The notes under the pieces: model-generated
The model's input: only the letters and a program-made list of their open reading frames with translations
Databases searched by the model: none
Told to the model about the DNA's origin: nothing
In this document: piece after piece, positions 42,917-51,755 of the stretch
How the letters are laid out: every line of letters begins with the position of its first letter
Position numbering within the stretch: position 1 is the first letter of the stretch
Origin: Streptomyces sp. ISL-12
GTDB taxonomy: Bacteria > Actinomycetota > Actinomycetes > Streptomycetales > Streptomycetaceae
Direction: 5' to 3'
NCBI RefSeq assembly: GCF_018614415.1
Contig: NZ_JAGGOO010000046.1
Span: 31,358-95,357, forward strand
DNA: 64,000 nt
Position numbers and translations under genes: made by a program

Positions 42917-44374
42917 ATGAGCCCGAGCCGACCGGAACCGGACCGTGCCCCCGCGCAGGAGGGCGCGCGGAGGCTGTCCCCCACGCGCGCGCTGGAGATC
43001 GATCCGCTGCTGGAGGACCCGGCGACCCGGATCGTGGTGTGCTGCGGCTCGGGCGGCGTCGGCAAGACGACGACGGCGGCGGCGCTGGGCCTCAGGGCGG
43101 CCGAGCGGGGCCGCAAGGTGGTCGTGCTGACCATCGACCCGGCCCGCCGGCTCGCCCAGTCGATGGGCATCGACTCGCTGGACAACGTGCCGCGCAGGGT
43201 GAAGGGCATCGACGACTCGGCGGGCGGCGAGCTGCACGCGATGATGCTCGACATGAAGCGCACGTTCGACGAGATCGTCGAGGCGCACGCGGATGCCGAG
43301 CGGGCCCGCGCGATCCTGTCGAACCCCTTCTACCAGTCGCTCTCGGCGGGCTTCGCGGGCACGCAGGAGTACATGGCGATGGAGAAGCTGGGGCAGCTGC
43401 GCTCCCGCGACGAGTGGGACCTGATCGTCGTCGACACCCCGCCGTCCCGCTCCGCCCTGGACTTCCTGGACGCGCCCAAGCGCCTGGGTTCCTTCCTGGA
43501 CGGCAAGCTGATCCGCGTCCTGCTGGCCCCGGCGAAGGTGGGCGGCCGGGCCGGCATGAAGTTCCTGAACGTCGGGATGTCGATGATGACGGGCGTCCTG
43601 GGGAAGGTGCTCGGCGGGCAGTTCCTGAAGGACGTACAGACGTTCGTGGCGGCGATGGACTCGATGTTCGGCGGCTTCCGCACCCGCGCGGACGCCACGT
43701 ACAAGCTGCTCCAGGCCCCCGGTACGGCGTTCCTGGTGGTCGCGGCCCCGGAGCGGGACGCGCTGCGCGAGGCCGCGTACTTCGTCCAGCGGCTGGCGGC
43801 CGAGGACATGCCGCTCGCCGGTCTGGTCCTCAACCGGGTCCACGGCAGCGGAGCCGACCGGCTGTCCGCCGAGCGGGCGCTCGCCGCCGCGGAAAATCTT
43901 GAGGACGCCGGCATTGTGGATCAGCGCGAAGGGAAAGCTGGAGTTCGTAACTCTCCCGACACACACGGCAGTTCCGGCTTCCCCCTGGCTGAGGATCCCG
44001 CCGAGCAGGTCGTCGGCGGGGCCGCCGCGGCGACCGAGGACGCCGAGTACGCCGAGGACACCGAGGGCGAGGACACCACCGAGAGCGCGTACGACACCGA
44101 CACCGGGACGGGGACGGACGCGGACGGCACCGGGACCGACCCGGAACGGTCCGTCGACCAGCTCGCCGCGGGCCTGCTCAGGCTGCACGCCGACCGTATG
44201 CAGCTGCTCTCCCGCGAGCAGCGCACGCGTGACCGCTTCACCGCGCTCCACCCCGAGGTGGCGGTGACCGAAGTGGCCGCGCTCCCTGGTGACGTCCACG
44301 ATCTCGCGGGGCTGCGGGACATCGGCGACCGTCTCGCGGCGGACCGGCCCGAGCTGCCCGACGCGCGGGTGTGA
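42917..44374 (+). CDS. ArsA/GET3-like ATPase, second of a pair (Rv3680 type)
   Basis: 485 residues. Deviant Walker A CCGSGGVGKTTTAAALGLRA (~41-60), switch I-like LTIDPARRLAQSMG, switch II VVDTPPSRSALDFLD. About 75 residues at ~340-415 are an unusual acidic insertion (EDAEYAEDTEGEDTTESAYD and GTGT repeats). After it the fold resumes at DQLAAGLLRLHADRM. The short gap to the first gene and the shared fold indicate a heterodimer in which both parts bind ATP. It converges with wblA with only 19 bp between the stops. Confidence 0.9.
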   Translation: MSPSRPEPDRAPAQEGARRLSPTRALEIDPLLEDPATRIVVCCGSGGVGKTTTAAALGLRAAERGRKVVVLTIDPARRLAQSMGIDSLDNVPRRVKGIDDSAGGELHAMMLDMKRTFDEIVEAHADAERARAILSNPFYQSLSAGFAGTQEYMAMEKLGQLRSRDEWDLIVVDTPPSRSALDFLDAPKRLGSFLDGKLIRVLLAPAKVGGRAGMKFLNVGMSMMTGVLGKVLGGQFLKDVQTFVAAMDSMFGGFRTRADATYKLLQAPGTAFLVVAAPERDALREAAYFVQRLAAEDMPLAGLVLNRVHGSGADRLSAERALAAAENLEDAGIVDQREGKAGVRNSPDTHGSSGFPLAEDPAEQVVGGAAAATEDAEYAEDTEGEDTTESAYDTDTGTGTDADGTGTDPERSVDQLAAGLLRLHADRMQLLSREQRTRDRFTALHPEVAVTEVAALPGDVHDLAGLRDIGDRLAADRPELPDARV

Positions 44375-44393
44375 GGGCTGCGGCGCGCGCGCC

Positions 44394-44789
44394 TCAGCCC
44401 ACGGCCGCGTAGTTCTCGTAGATCTCGTCGTCGTCGAGGGGCACGATGCCGGCTCCTCGCTCGTACTCCGTACGCGCCGTCTCCAGGAGCCGGCGCCAGG
44501 AGGTGACGGTGGGCCGCCTGCGCAGCAGTGCGCGGCGCTCCCGCTCCGTCATGCCTCCCCACACGCCGAACTCGACGCGGTTGTCCAGCGCGTCGGCCAG
44601 GCACTCGGTCCGCACCGGGCATCCGGTGCACACCGCCTTGGCCCTGTTCTGCGCTGCTCCCTGAACGAACAGTTCATCCGGATCGGTAGTGCGGCAGGCG
44701 GCCTGCGCACTCCAGTCGGTTACCCAGCCCATACCGGCGCCGTCCTCTCCCGAATCGAGGCTCCCCCACGGCGGCAGCGGCATATTCAC
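44394..44789 (-). CDS. wblA: WhiB-like iron-sulfur regulator WblA
   Basis: 131 residues. Four Cys bind a 4Fe-4S cluster: C32, C54, C57 and C63, in AACRTTDPDELF and VCTGCPVRTEC. The turn motif GVWGG is at 75-79, followed by the basic region RRALLRRRP. WblA in Streptomyces represses antibiotic production and promotes aerial growth (known); the mycobacterial orthologue is WhiB4. Residues 1-19 are a less conserved leader, so translation might begin at M20 (MGWVTDWSAQ). A ~410-bp upstream region shared with the PBP gene is available for regulation. Confidence 0.95.
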   Translation of the reverse strand: MNMPLPPWGSLDSGEDGAGMGWVTDWSAQAACRTTDPDELFVQGAAQNRAKAVCTGCPVRTECLADALDNRVEFGVWGGMTERERRALLRRRPTVTSWRRLLETARTEYERGAGIVPLDDDEIYENYAAVG

Positions 44790-45203
44790 CGCCGCCAGTT
44801 GAGGACGTTACGGAAGGTGGGCACAGCGCAACACCCCCAGCGGGCCCAATCTTGAATGGCCCGAACGGACTATGGGTAAGCGGCAGATCACCCGGGGGAG
44901 TGAGGTGGCGACATTCAGGGCGAATGCGGCATCGAGGTCGTTTCCACTGCGCCACAACGGACACCATTCACCACACAAGGCCAATTCGGACACGCGCCGC
45001 ACCCGCTCCGGCACGCGCCCGTACGCCCCGCAACGCTCCGACAGGCCCCGCCGTCGCGCCCTCGCCGGAAAAAGTCGAGTGGTGGTGGAACGATCCGGCG
45101 CCGACAGGCGTATTGATACATGGCCGTACTGCTGTGACAGTTGAGAGCAGCTTAGGCCAAGGCATATACGTGTGTCCGGCGAATGAGAACGTAGGCTGCC
45201 TCC
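44790..45203. other. Divergent region between wblA and the PBP gene
   Basis: No protein gene. The right end carries the PBP promoter at 45192-45197. For wblA, 414 bp of upstream DNA is unusually long, which agrees with its many known regulators. A TCAC/GTGA imperfect palindrome is seen at about 44892-44907 (TCACCCGGGGGAGTGA). Confidence 0.5.
45192..45197 (+). promoter_or_regulatory. -10 box of a probably leaderless PBP mRNA
   Basis: TAGGCT, a perfect match to the actinobacterial -10 consensus, ends 6 nt before the ATG at 45204, so transcription should start at or next to the start codon. There is no ribosome-binding purine run. The -35 position (45169-45174, CGTGTG) is poor. Confidence 0.65.
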
Positions 45204-47513
45204 ATGGCAAAGAAGCGCTCGGGCGGTGGTCTGTCACCTGCGCAGCAGGCCGCCAAGTTCCTCGGTGTCAGTGTGCTCGCGGGAGCCGTCCTGGCGGGCA
45301 TCGCGCTGCCCGCCGTGGGTGCGCTGGGGCTCGCCGCGAAGGGCTCGGTCGAGAGTTTCGACGAGCTACCGGCCAACATGAAGACTCCCCCGCTGAGTCA
45401 GCGCACCACCATCCTCGACTCCGAGGGCGGCACCATCGCGACGGTCTACTCACGCGACCGCACGGTGGTGAGCCTGAAGAACATCTCGCCCTACATGCAG
45501 AAGGCGATCGTCGCGATCGAGGACTCGCGCTTCTACCAGCACGGGGCGATCGACCTGAAGGGCGTGCTGCGCGCGGTCAACAAGAACGCCCGCAGCGGCG
45601 GCGTCTCCGAGGGCGCCTCCACCCTCACCCAGCAGTACGTGAAGAACGTCTTCGTCGAGGAGGCCGGCGACGACCCGACCAAGGTCGCCCAGGCCACCCA
45701 GCAGACCATCGGCCGCAAGATCCGCGAGCTGAAGTACGCGATCCAGGTCGAGGAGGAGCTGGGCAAGAAGAAGATTCTCGAGAACTACCTGAACATCACC
45801 TTCTTCGGCCAGCAGGCGTACGGCGTCGAGGCCGCCTCCCAGCGCTACTTCTCCAAGCACGCCAAGGACCTCACCCTCCCCGAGTCCGCCCTGCTGGCCG
45901 GCATCGTCCAGTCGCCCAGCCGGTACGACCCGGTCAACGACGAGGCGGAGGCCACCAAGCGGCGCAACGTGGTGCTCGCCCGGATGGCCGAGGTCGGTGA
46001 CATCTCCGAGGCGGAGGCCGCCGAGGCGCAGGAGGCACCGCTCGGCCTGAAGGTCAGCACGCCGAAGAACGGCTGCATCACGGCCGTGGACGGCGCGGGC
46101 TTCTTCTGCGACTACGTGCGCGAGGTCTTCCTGAGCGACCCGGTCTTCGGCAAGACCGAGGAGGCCCGGGCCAAGATCTGGAACCAGGGCGGCCTGACCA
46201 TCCGTACCACCCTCGACCCGAGCGCCCAGGAGTCGGCGCAGGCGTCGATCAAGGAGCACGTCTACAAGGACGACGAGGTGGCGACCGCCGCCACCATCGT
46301 CGAGCCCGGCACCGGCAAGATCCTCGCGATGGGCCAGTCGCGTCCGTACGGCTTCGGCAAGAACGAGACGCAGATGAACCTCTCCGTGGACCAGGCCATG
46401 GGCGGCGGCATCGGCTACCAGCCCGGTTCGACGTTCAAGCCGATCGTGGCGGCGGCGGCGATCGAGGGCGGCACCCCGGCGACCAAGTCGTACTCCTCGC
46501 CGTACGAGATGGAGTACCCGAGCCCGATCGCCGCCTGCGACGGCAAGACCTGGCAGAACGACCCGGCGAACCCGGCGAAGCTGGAGAACGAGAACGAGTC
46601 CGAGGTCGGCCCGTACTCGATGAAGGAAGCGACCGCGAAGTCGGTCAACACCTACTACGTGCAGCTGATCAGCGACATCGGCATCTGCCCGGTGACCGAG
46701 ATGGCGCAGAAGATGGGTGTCGAGCGGGCCGACGGCGGCACGATGCAGCAGGCCCCGTCCATCGCCCTGGGCACCCAGGAGATGTCCCCGCTGACCATGG
46801 CGAACGCGTACGCGACCTTCGCCTCGCGCGGCATGTACTGCACGCCGGTCGCCATCGAGTCGATCACCCAGCGCGTCGGCCAGCAGAACAAGTCGCTGGA
46901 GGTCCCGAAGTCGACCTGCTCCCGCGCCATGTCGGAGACGACCGCCGACACCATCAACACGCTGCTGCGCGGCGTGGTGGAGGACGGTACGGGTACGGAG
47001 GCCGGCCTAGGCAGCCGTCCCAGCGCCGGCAAGACCGGTACGACGGACTTCCGTTACGCGGCCTGGTTCGTCGGCTACACGCCGAACATGGCGGGCGCCG
47101 TCTGGGTCGGCGACCCGGCGCACGAGCGGCAGATGGTCGACATCACGATCGGCGGCGTCCCGCACGACAAGGTGTTCGGTGGCGAGGTCCCCGGCCCGAT
47201 CTGGCGCGACATGATGACCGGCGCCCTGGAGGGCAAGCCCGCGACCGACTTCTCCTACGTCGACATCCCCGACTCCGCCGACAAGGGCAAGGGCGACAAC
47301 GACGACGGCGGCAACGGAGACGACGAGGCCGACGACGGAAACGGGACCGGCAACGGCGACGGCGGCACCGGTGACGGCGCCACGGCGGACGGCGGCACCG
47401 GCGACGGCGGCACGGGCGACGACGGCGACGTGAACCTCATCGGCGACCTGGGCAACGGCGGCAACTGGGGCGACATCTTCCGGGGCCAGGGCAACGGCGG
47501 CGGACGCGGCTGA
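45204..47513 (+). CDS. Class A penicillin-binding protein (PonA2-like)
   Basis: 769 residues: short cytoplasmic basic end, a membrane helix (~19-45), a GT51 glycosyltransferase domain with EDSRFYQHGAIDL and STLTQQYVKN, and a transpeptidase domain with PGSTFKPIV (SxxK), SVN in KSVNTYYVQ, and KTGTTDF (KTG). It polymerises and cross-links peptidoglycan outside the membrane. The C-terminus is an extended Gly/Asp/Asn repeat tail (~90 residues) without PASTA domains, unlike mycobacterial PonA2. It is divergent from wblA and followed by a strong terminator. The start is probably leaderless. Confidence 0.95.
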   Translation: MAKKRSGGGLSPAQQAAKFLGVSVLAGAVLAGIALPAVGALGLAAKGSVESFDELPANMKTPPLSQRTTILDSEGGTIATVYSRDRTVVSLKNISPYMQKAIVAIEDSRFYQHGAIDLKGVLRAVNKNARSGGVSEGASTLTQQYVKNVFVEEAGDDPTKVAQATQQTIGRKIRELKYAIQVEEELGKKKILENYLNITFFGQQAYGVEAASQRYFSKHAKDLTLPESALLAGIVQSPSRYDPVNDEAEATKRRNVVLARMAEVGDISEAEAAEAQEAPLGLKVSTPKNGCITAVDGAGFFCDYVREVFLSDPVFGKTEEARAKIWNQGGLTIRTTLDPSAQESAQASIKEHVYKDDEVATAATIVEPGTGKILAMGQSRPYGFGKNETQMNLSVDQAMGGGIGYQPGSTFKPIVAAAAIEGGTPATKSYSSPYEMEYPSPIAACDGKTWQNDPANPAKLENENESEVGPYSMKEATAKSVNTYYVQLISDIGICPVTEMAQKMGVERADGGTMQQAPSIALGTQEMSPLTMANAYATFASRGMYCTPVAIESITQRVGQQNKSLEVPKSTCSRAMSETTADTINTLLRGVVEDGTGTEAGLGSRPSAGKTGTTDFRYAAWFVGYTPNMAGAVWVGDPAHERQMVDITIGGVPHDKVFGGEVPGPIWRDMMTGALEGKPATDFSYVDIPDSADKGKGDNDDGGNGDDEADDGNGTGNGDGGTGDGATADGGTGDGGTGDDGDVNLIGDLGNGGNWGDIFRGQGNGGGRG

Positions 47514-47533
47514 GGCACCCGCCGGACGAACGA

Positions 47534-47580
47534 CGACGGCCCCTTCACCTTCCGGGAACCGGGAGGTGAAGGGGCCGTCG
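47534..47580. terminator. Strong terminator between PBP and YqeY-like genes
   Basis: Perfect 17-bp arms CGACGGCCCCTTCACCT (47534-47550) and AGGTGAAGGGGCCGTCG (47564-47580) with a 13-nt loop lie just after the PBP stop. The convergent YqeY-like gene is 149 bp away, so it can serve the PBP mRNA and possibly both. Confidence 0.92.
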
Positions 47581-47584
47581 CGTG

Positions 47585-47700
47585 TCTGCCCTGGACGTCC
47601 GCCTGCTGTGGACATCTGTCTGTCATGGACATGCGTCTGTCATGGACATGTGTCTTGTCCTGGACGTCTGTCTGTCGTGGACGTCCGCCCGTCCTGTGCG
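47585..47700. repeat. Tandem 17-18-bp degenerate repeats
   Basis: About six copies resembling TGTCATGGACATGCGTC run from the PBP terminator to the YqeY-like gene 3' end. The central two copies are nearly identical and the outer ones drift (CTGGACGTC, GTGGACGTC). No gene is assigned; frames here only reflect the repeat. Confidence 0.8.
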
Positions 47701-47728
47701 CCTGCTCCGATCCGTCCGTCCGCTCCGC

Positions 47729-48193
47729 TCAGCCGGCCAGCAGCCTCTTGACCGCGGCGGCGACCCGGCCGCCCTCGGCCAGCCCGGCCACCTTCGGGTT
47801 CACGATCTTCATGACGGCACCCATGGCCCGCGGTCCCTCGGCACCGGCCGCCTTCGCCTCCTCGACGGCCTGCGCGACGATCGCGTTCAGCTCGTCGTCG
47901 CCGAGCTGCTTGGGCAGGTAGGCGGCGAGCACCTCGCCCTCGGCCTTCTCCCGCTCGGCGCTCTCGGCCCGGCCGCCCTGCGCGAAGGCGTCCGCGGCCT
48001 CGCGCCGCTTCTTCGCCTCGCGGGCGATCACCTTCTGCACCTCGTCGTCGGAGAGCTCGCGCTTGGTGGTCCCCGCGACCTCTTCCTTGGTGATCGCGGA
48101 GAGGGTCAGCCGCAGCGTGGAGGAGCGCAGCTCGTCACGCTCCTTGATCGCGGCGTTGAGGTCGTCCTGCAGCTTCGACTTGAGGGTGGTCAT
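47729..48193 (-). CDS. GatB/YqeY-domain protein
   Basis: 154 residues of highly charged helix. The start MTTLKSKLQDDLNAAIK and the segments STLRLTLSAITKEEVAG, GGRAESAEREKAEG, LAAYLPKQLGDDEL and GAVMKIVNPKVAG are the YqeY family pattern, the helical tail domain also found at the end of GatB amidotransferase subunits. The stand-alone function is unknown; a link to tRNA binding is inferred from GatB. It converges with the PBP gene. Confidence 0.92.
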   Translation of the reverse strand: MTTLKSKLQDDLNAAIKERDELRSSTLRLTLSAITKEEVAGTTKRELSDDEVQKVIAREAKKRREAADAFAQGGRAESAEREKAEGEVLAAYLPKQLGDDELNAIVAQAVEEAKAAGAEGPRAMGAVMKIVNPKVAGLAEGGRVAAAVKRLLAG

Positions 48194-48327
48194 GCCGTCG
48201 ATTGTCGCAGGTACGGGAGGCTGGACGCCCGCCTATTTGCCGCGTGGGGCCCGGTGGGGCCGGGCGGCGCACGGAAGTTGTCCACAGGCGGACATGACTG
48301 ACCTCCGGCATCTGACACGATGGTCGT

Positions 48328-49254
48328 ATGCGCGCGCGATACGGAGTGCCCTTGTCCATCGCGGCGGCTGGCGCCGCCGGTCTGGTCTACGCCGCGGGCT
48401 TCGAAGCCCGCTCCTTCCGCCTCCGAAGGGTGACGGTCCCCGTCCTGCCCTCCGGCATGCGTCCCCTCCGCGTGCTCCAGGTCTCCGACATCCACATGGT
48501 CCGCGACCAGCGCAAGAAGCAGCGCTGGCTGCGCTCGCTGGCCGGCCTGCGCCCCGACTTCGTGATCAACACCGGGGACAACCTCTCCGACCCCGAGGGC
48601 GTCCCGGAGGTCCTGGACGCGCTCGGCCCCTTGATGGAGTTCCCCGGCGCGTACGTCTTCGGCTCCAACGACTACTACGGCCCCGCACTCCGCAACCCCG
48701 CCCGGTACCTGCTGGAGAAGCTCCAGGGCCGCCACGGCCTCAACGGCAACCCGCCCGCCGCCAACGTCGTCCACAACCCGTGGGAGGACCTCCGCGACAC
48801 CTTCGACGCCGCGGGCTGGCTGGACCTCACCAACACCCGGGGCACGCTCAAGGTGGACGGCGTGTCGATCGAGCTGACCGGCCTGGACGACCCGCACATC
48901 AAGCGGGACCGGTACGCGGAGGTGGCCGGCGGCCCGTCCGGCTCGGCTGACTTCTCGATGGGCGTGGTCCACGCCCCCTACCTGCGCGTACTCGACGCCT
49001 TCACGGCCGACGACTACCCCTTGATCCTCGCCGGCCACACCCACGGCGGCCAGCTGTGCATCCCCTTCTACGGCGCCCTGGTCACCAACTGCGACCTGGA
49101 CACGGACCGCGTCAAGGGCCTCTCCACCCACACGGCCGAGGGCCGTACGTCCTACCTCCACGTCTCGGCGGGCTGCGGCACCAACCGCTACACGCCGGTC
49201 CGCTTCGCCTGCCCCCCGGAGGCGACGCTGCTGACGCTGGTGGGCCGCGAGTAG
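48328..49254 (+). CDS. Metallophosphoesterase, membrane-anchored
   Basis: 308 residues. An N-terminal hydrophobic segment (SIAAAGAAGLVYAAGFE) probably anchors it. The dinuclear metal site shows LQVSDIHM (DxH), NTGDNLS (GD), GSNDY (GNxD variant with Ser) and AGHTHGGQL (GHTHGGQ). This is the YkuE-type subgroup that includes UDP-2,3-diacylglucosamine hydrolase-like and cell-wall-linked phosphoesterases. The substrate is not known. Single gene with its own start region; nothing shared with neighbours. Confidence 0.9.
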   Translation: MRARYGVPLSIAAAGAAGLVYAAGFEARSFRLRRVTVPVLPSGMRPLRVLQVSDIHMVRDQRKKQRWLRSLAGLRPDFVINTGDNLSDPEGVPEVLDALGPLMEFPGAYVFGSNDYYGPALRNPARYLLEKLQGRHGLNGNPPAANVVHNPWEDLRDTFDAAGWLDLTNTRGTLKVDGVSIELTGLDDPHIKRDRYAEVAGGPSGSADFSMGVVHAPYLRVLDAFTADDYPLILAGHTHGGQLCIPFYGALVTNCDLDTDRVKGLSTHTAEGRTSYLHVSAGCGTNRYTPVRFACPPEATLLTLVGRE

Positions 49255-49355
49255 GACGACCAGCGCCACCCCTGGGGCGATACATCCGACGTCCGCCGTA
49301 ACCCACACAGTCCACCCGTATCGCCCCCTTTGCCCTCCTTGCCTACGTTGAGGGC

Positions 49356-50102
49356 ATGACCGCACCGATACCCAGGGACATCCCGGACCTGCCCGCGGTC
49401 CCGGGCCCGCCCGCGCTGCTGCCCTCACCGGTCCCGGCCACGGCCGTGGTGACCCCGGTACGCCGCCCCCTGGTGGCCGTCTTCCGCCTGCTGACGGCCA
49501 CCCTGGCCGCGGCGGGCGTCACGATCGAACTCTCCCTCGCCGGCCCCGCCACCCCGGCTCTGAGCCACTTCACGGTCCAGAGCGGCATCCTGCTGGCCGT
49601 CGTCCTCGCCCTCTCGGCCCGCCGAGCCTGGACGGCCGCCCGCCCCCTGTCGCCCGCCCTGACCGGCGCGGCCCTGCTCTACACCGTGGCCTCGGCCCTG
49701 GTGCACCACACCCTCCTCGCCAACCCGGCCAGCCCCTACGCCCTCCCCGACGCCCCCACCGGCTGGCACGCCGTCGCCGCCCACCTCCTCTACACGGCCC
49801 TCCCCCTCGCCGCTACCGCCGACTGGCTCCTCCTGACCGTCCCCGGCCGCCTCCGCCTCCGCCACGCCGCCGGCTGGATGCTGTACCCCCTGGCCTACCT
49901 GGCCTTCTCCCTGGGCCGCGGCGAGCTGCTCATCCCCGACAGCACGGCCCGCTACCTCTACCCCTTCCTCGACGTCGACCAGCACGGCTACAAGGGAGTC
50001 CTCGGCAACGCCCTCCTCCTGGGCCTGTCCCTCTACGCCCTGGCCACCCTCCTCGTGGCCTTGGACCACACCCGCCCGAACCCCCTGCGCCGGCCCTGCT
50101 GA
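49356..50102 (+). CDS. Pr6Pr-family integral membrane protein
   Basis: 248 residues with six to seven membrane helices. After a Pro-rich cytoplasmic N-terminus, helices begin at VFRLLTATLAAAGVTIEL. Typical features of the family are FTVQSGILLAVVLALSARR and GVLGNALLLGLSLYALATLLVALDH near the end. HTLLANP and LDVDQHGYKG are conserved-looking loop segments. Function unknown. TACGTT ends 6 nt before the ATG, so the message may be leaderless. Confidence 0.82.
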   Translation: MTAPIPRDIPDLPAVPGPPALLPSPVPATAVVTPVRRPLVAVFRLLTATLAAAGVTIELSLAGPATPALSHFTVQSGILLAVVLALSARRAWTAARPLSPALTGAALLYTVASALVHHTLLANPASPYALPDAPTGWHAVAAHLLYTALPLAATADWLLLTVPGRLRLRHAAGWMLYPLAYLAFSLGRGELLIPDSTARYLYPFLDVDQHGYKGVLGNALLLGLSLYALATLLVALDHTRPNPLRRPC

Positions 50103-50168
50103 ATCGGATTTCGTCTCCGGCGCGCGGTGGGCTAAAGTAAACGACGTCGCCGCGACAGCGACGACACT

Positions 50169-50242
50169 CGGGGTGTGGCGCAGCTTGGCAGCGCGCTTCG
50201 TTCGGGACGAAGAGGTCGTGGGTTCAAATCCCGCCACCCCGA
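50169..50242 (+). tRNA. tRNA-Pro (anticodon CGG)
   Basis: The 74-nt cloverleaf has acceptor CGGGGTG/CACCCCG and discriminator A. The anticodon arm CTTCG-TTCGGGA-CGAAG gives anticodon CGG for codon CCG. The T arm holds GGTTCAAATC. CCA is not encoded. The integrase gene and mobile debris begin just past the 3' end, so this gene is the probable attachment site of the element at 50.25-53.25 kb; its 3' end is intact. Confidence 0.95.
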
Positions 50243-50253
50243 CAGAGAAACAC

Positions 50254-50293
50254 CAGGTGAGGCACCTACCAGTTTGGGTAGGTGCCTCACCTG
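50254..50293. terminator. Terminator between tRNA-Pro and the integrase gene
   Basis: Perfect 17-bp arms CAGGTGAGGCACCTACC and GGTAGGTGCCTCACCTG with loop AGTTTG, followed on the plus strand by TTT. It ends the tRNA transcript and may also serve the convergent integrase gene. Confidence 0.88.
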
Positions 50294-50319
50294 TTTCGTG
50301 TGCGTGTCTATCCGCGTGA

Positions 50320-51261
50320 CTACCGCTCCGGTGCGCGCTTGAAGATGCCGTCCATGACCACGGCGCCGGTCTGGATCACGGGCCGGATCTGCTTCCGGTA
50401 GTCCTCCTCCGTCACGGCCGTACCGGAGTGGCCGACGAGCCGGGAGATCTCTTCCAGTGGGACACCACGGTCGGAGAGCAGCGACACGAAGCTGTGCCGG
50501 AGCTCCCGGGGCGTCCACTCATCCGCGTCGATCCCGTCGACGTCCTTGAGCGTCTGCCGGAAGGCGCGCCGGACGTTGGCAGCATCAAGCGGCTTACCGA
50601 CGGCCGAGGAGAAGACGAGCCCGTGTTCCTCCCACTTGTCGCCGGCGGCGAGCCGATCCCAGCCCTGATCTTCGAACTGCTGCCAGAGCGCTTCGACGCA
50701 GCGCGCCGGCAAGGCGAGCGTGCGCCGGGACTTCCGCGTCTTGGTGTCCCCGCTCCGCCGGACCGAACGCCACACGGCGATGTGCGGAGGCTGCGGCGGG
50801 TCGAACTCCGGGCGTCCCTTGAGGAAGGCGTGGTCCCAGGTGAGGGCCAGCAGTTCCTCGGTACGGGCGCCGGTCAGCAGCGCGACGACGATATACGCGT
50901 ACATCGAGGTCCCCTCAGCCCCCTTGAGCACGGCCTCAGCCTGAGCGAACGTGAGCGCCTTGGACGGCCGTCCCGCCTGCCCCTGAGGGACGGAGCACAG
51001 CTCGACGACGTTGCGCTTCGCCTTGTCCCGCGCCATGGCCCGCTTGACCGCACGGTTCGGGCAGGAGTGGAGCGACTGGAGAGTACGGGTGCTGAGCGTC
51101 CTTGCCTTGGTGGCCAGCCAGCGGTCTACGTCTTCCGCACTGAGGTCGCGGAGCTTGCGCGCGCCGAGCGACGGGATGACGTGCTTCTGGCTCAGGAGCG
51201 TGGTCGTCTCTACGGTGCTGGGGGCGAGGCCGGCCAGACCGTAGGTGAGCCAGTCCGTCAC
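50320..51261 (-). CDS. Tyrosine recombinase (integrase), 5'-truncated
   Basis: 313 residues from GTG 51261 (MTDWLTYGLAG...). The catalytic domain is complete: Arg in TGARTEELLAL, the Lys region TKTRKSRRTLALP, RELRHSFVSLLSDRGV, GHSGTAVTEEDY with the Tyr nucleophile. The pattern matches integrases of Streptomyces integrative elements of pSAM2 type (about 390 residues, recalled). The frame continues upstream of the GTG as GLAIAPTNYTVKDAV, which belongs to the same family. It then turns near position 51345 into unrelated sequence antisense to a mobile-element fragment, so the arm-binding N-terminus is missing. It lies next to tRNA-Pro in the usual orientation. Activity is doubtful. Confidence 0.8.
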   Translation of the reverse strand: MTDWLTYGLAGLAPSTVETTTLLSQKHVIPSLGARKLRDLSAEDVDRWLATKARTLSTRTLQSLHSCPNRAVKRAMARDKAKRNVVELCSVPQGQAGRPSKALTFAQAEAVLKGAEGTSMYAYIVVALLTGARTEELLALTWDHAFLKGRPEFDPPQPPHIAVWRSVRRSGDTKTRKSRRTLALPARCVEALWQQFEDQGWDRLAAGDKWEEHGLVFSSAVGKPLDAANVRRAFRQTLKDVDGIDADEWTPRELRHSFVSLLSDRGVPLEEISRLVGHSGTAVTEEDYRKQIRPVIQTGAVVMDGIFKRAPER

Positions 51262-51359
51262 CGCGTCCTTGACCGTGTAGTTGGTGGGCGCGATGGCGAG
51301 ACCGTCCCCGCCGCGGCCGATGCGGGAGGCGACGGGCTGGGTGCCCGGCGGGCGGCGGT

Positions 51360-51531
51360 GGTGCTGGGCCGGGACAGCGCGTCCGCTTCCCGTGTCGAAG
51401 GTGCCAGGGCACGGCTGAAGCGGCTGGTGGAACGAGGCTGGCTGGTCGAGGCGAAGCCGGGCGGGTTCACGCCGCTTGTTTCCCCTGCGCAGCAGAACGC
51501 CGGCACCGGGCGGCCAGGCGGCGGCTCATGA
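51360..51531 (+). pseudogene. Mobile-element protein remnant (plus strand)
   Basis: The plus-strand frame reads SRVEGARARLKRLVERGWLV and ends with GGGS then stop. Short winged-helix-like pieces of this type recur beside Streptomyces transposases (recalled). It has no start of its own here and meets the truncated integrase at about 51345. I cannot name the full-length family. Confidence 0.45.
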
Positions 51532-51580
51532 GCATGGTCATCGACCACAGGACGACGGCTTCGCCGGTGTCGGTGCGCCG
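51467..51580 (-). pseudogene. C-terminal remnant of IS5-type transposase
   Basis: After a TAG at 51583-51581 the minus strand reads RRTDTGEAVVLWSMTMLMSR, which resembles the conserved C-terminus of Streptomyces IS5-family DDE transposases (ERRTDTxEAMVLWSM type). Only about 37 residues remain to the stop at 51467. Copy A of the 90-bp repeat abuts its truncated end. The 5' fragment at 52.6-52.95 kb belongs to the same transposase group. Confidence 0.65.
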
Positions 51581-51583
51581 CTA

Positions 51584-51673
51584 CCTTCTTCCATGCGTCC
51601 ACGCCGGCAGACTCACCCAGACGACGCCCCTGTTCGAACCCGACCGGCCACCCGAGCGGTCAGAGAACAGCCA
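51584..51673. repeat. 90-bp direct repeat, copy A
   Basis: It matches 53130-53219 with 7 differences and no gaps (about 92%). It begins CCTTCTTCCATGCGTCC and includes CCCCTGTTCGAACC. It lies 83 bp before the eCIS-like effector gene. Confidence 0.93.
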
Positions 51674-51755
51674 ATCAGGGAGGAGCAACGGTGGGGTGCC
51701 CTCTTGTCTGCCCCCGCACGTCTTGTGTCCCGATGGCGGGGGGTAACAGAGTGAG

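Noticed and set aside
44852..46000. Plus-strand frame running into the PBP gene
   Set aside because: After 45204 it is the PBP gene in another frame; before that it has no conserved feature or ribosome site.
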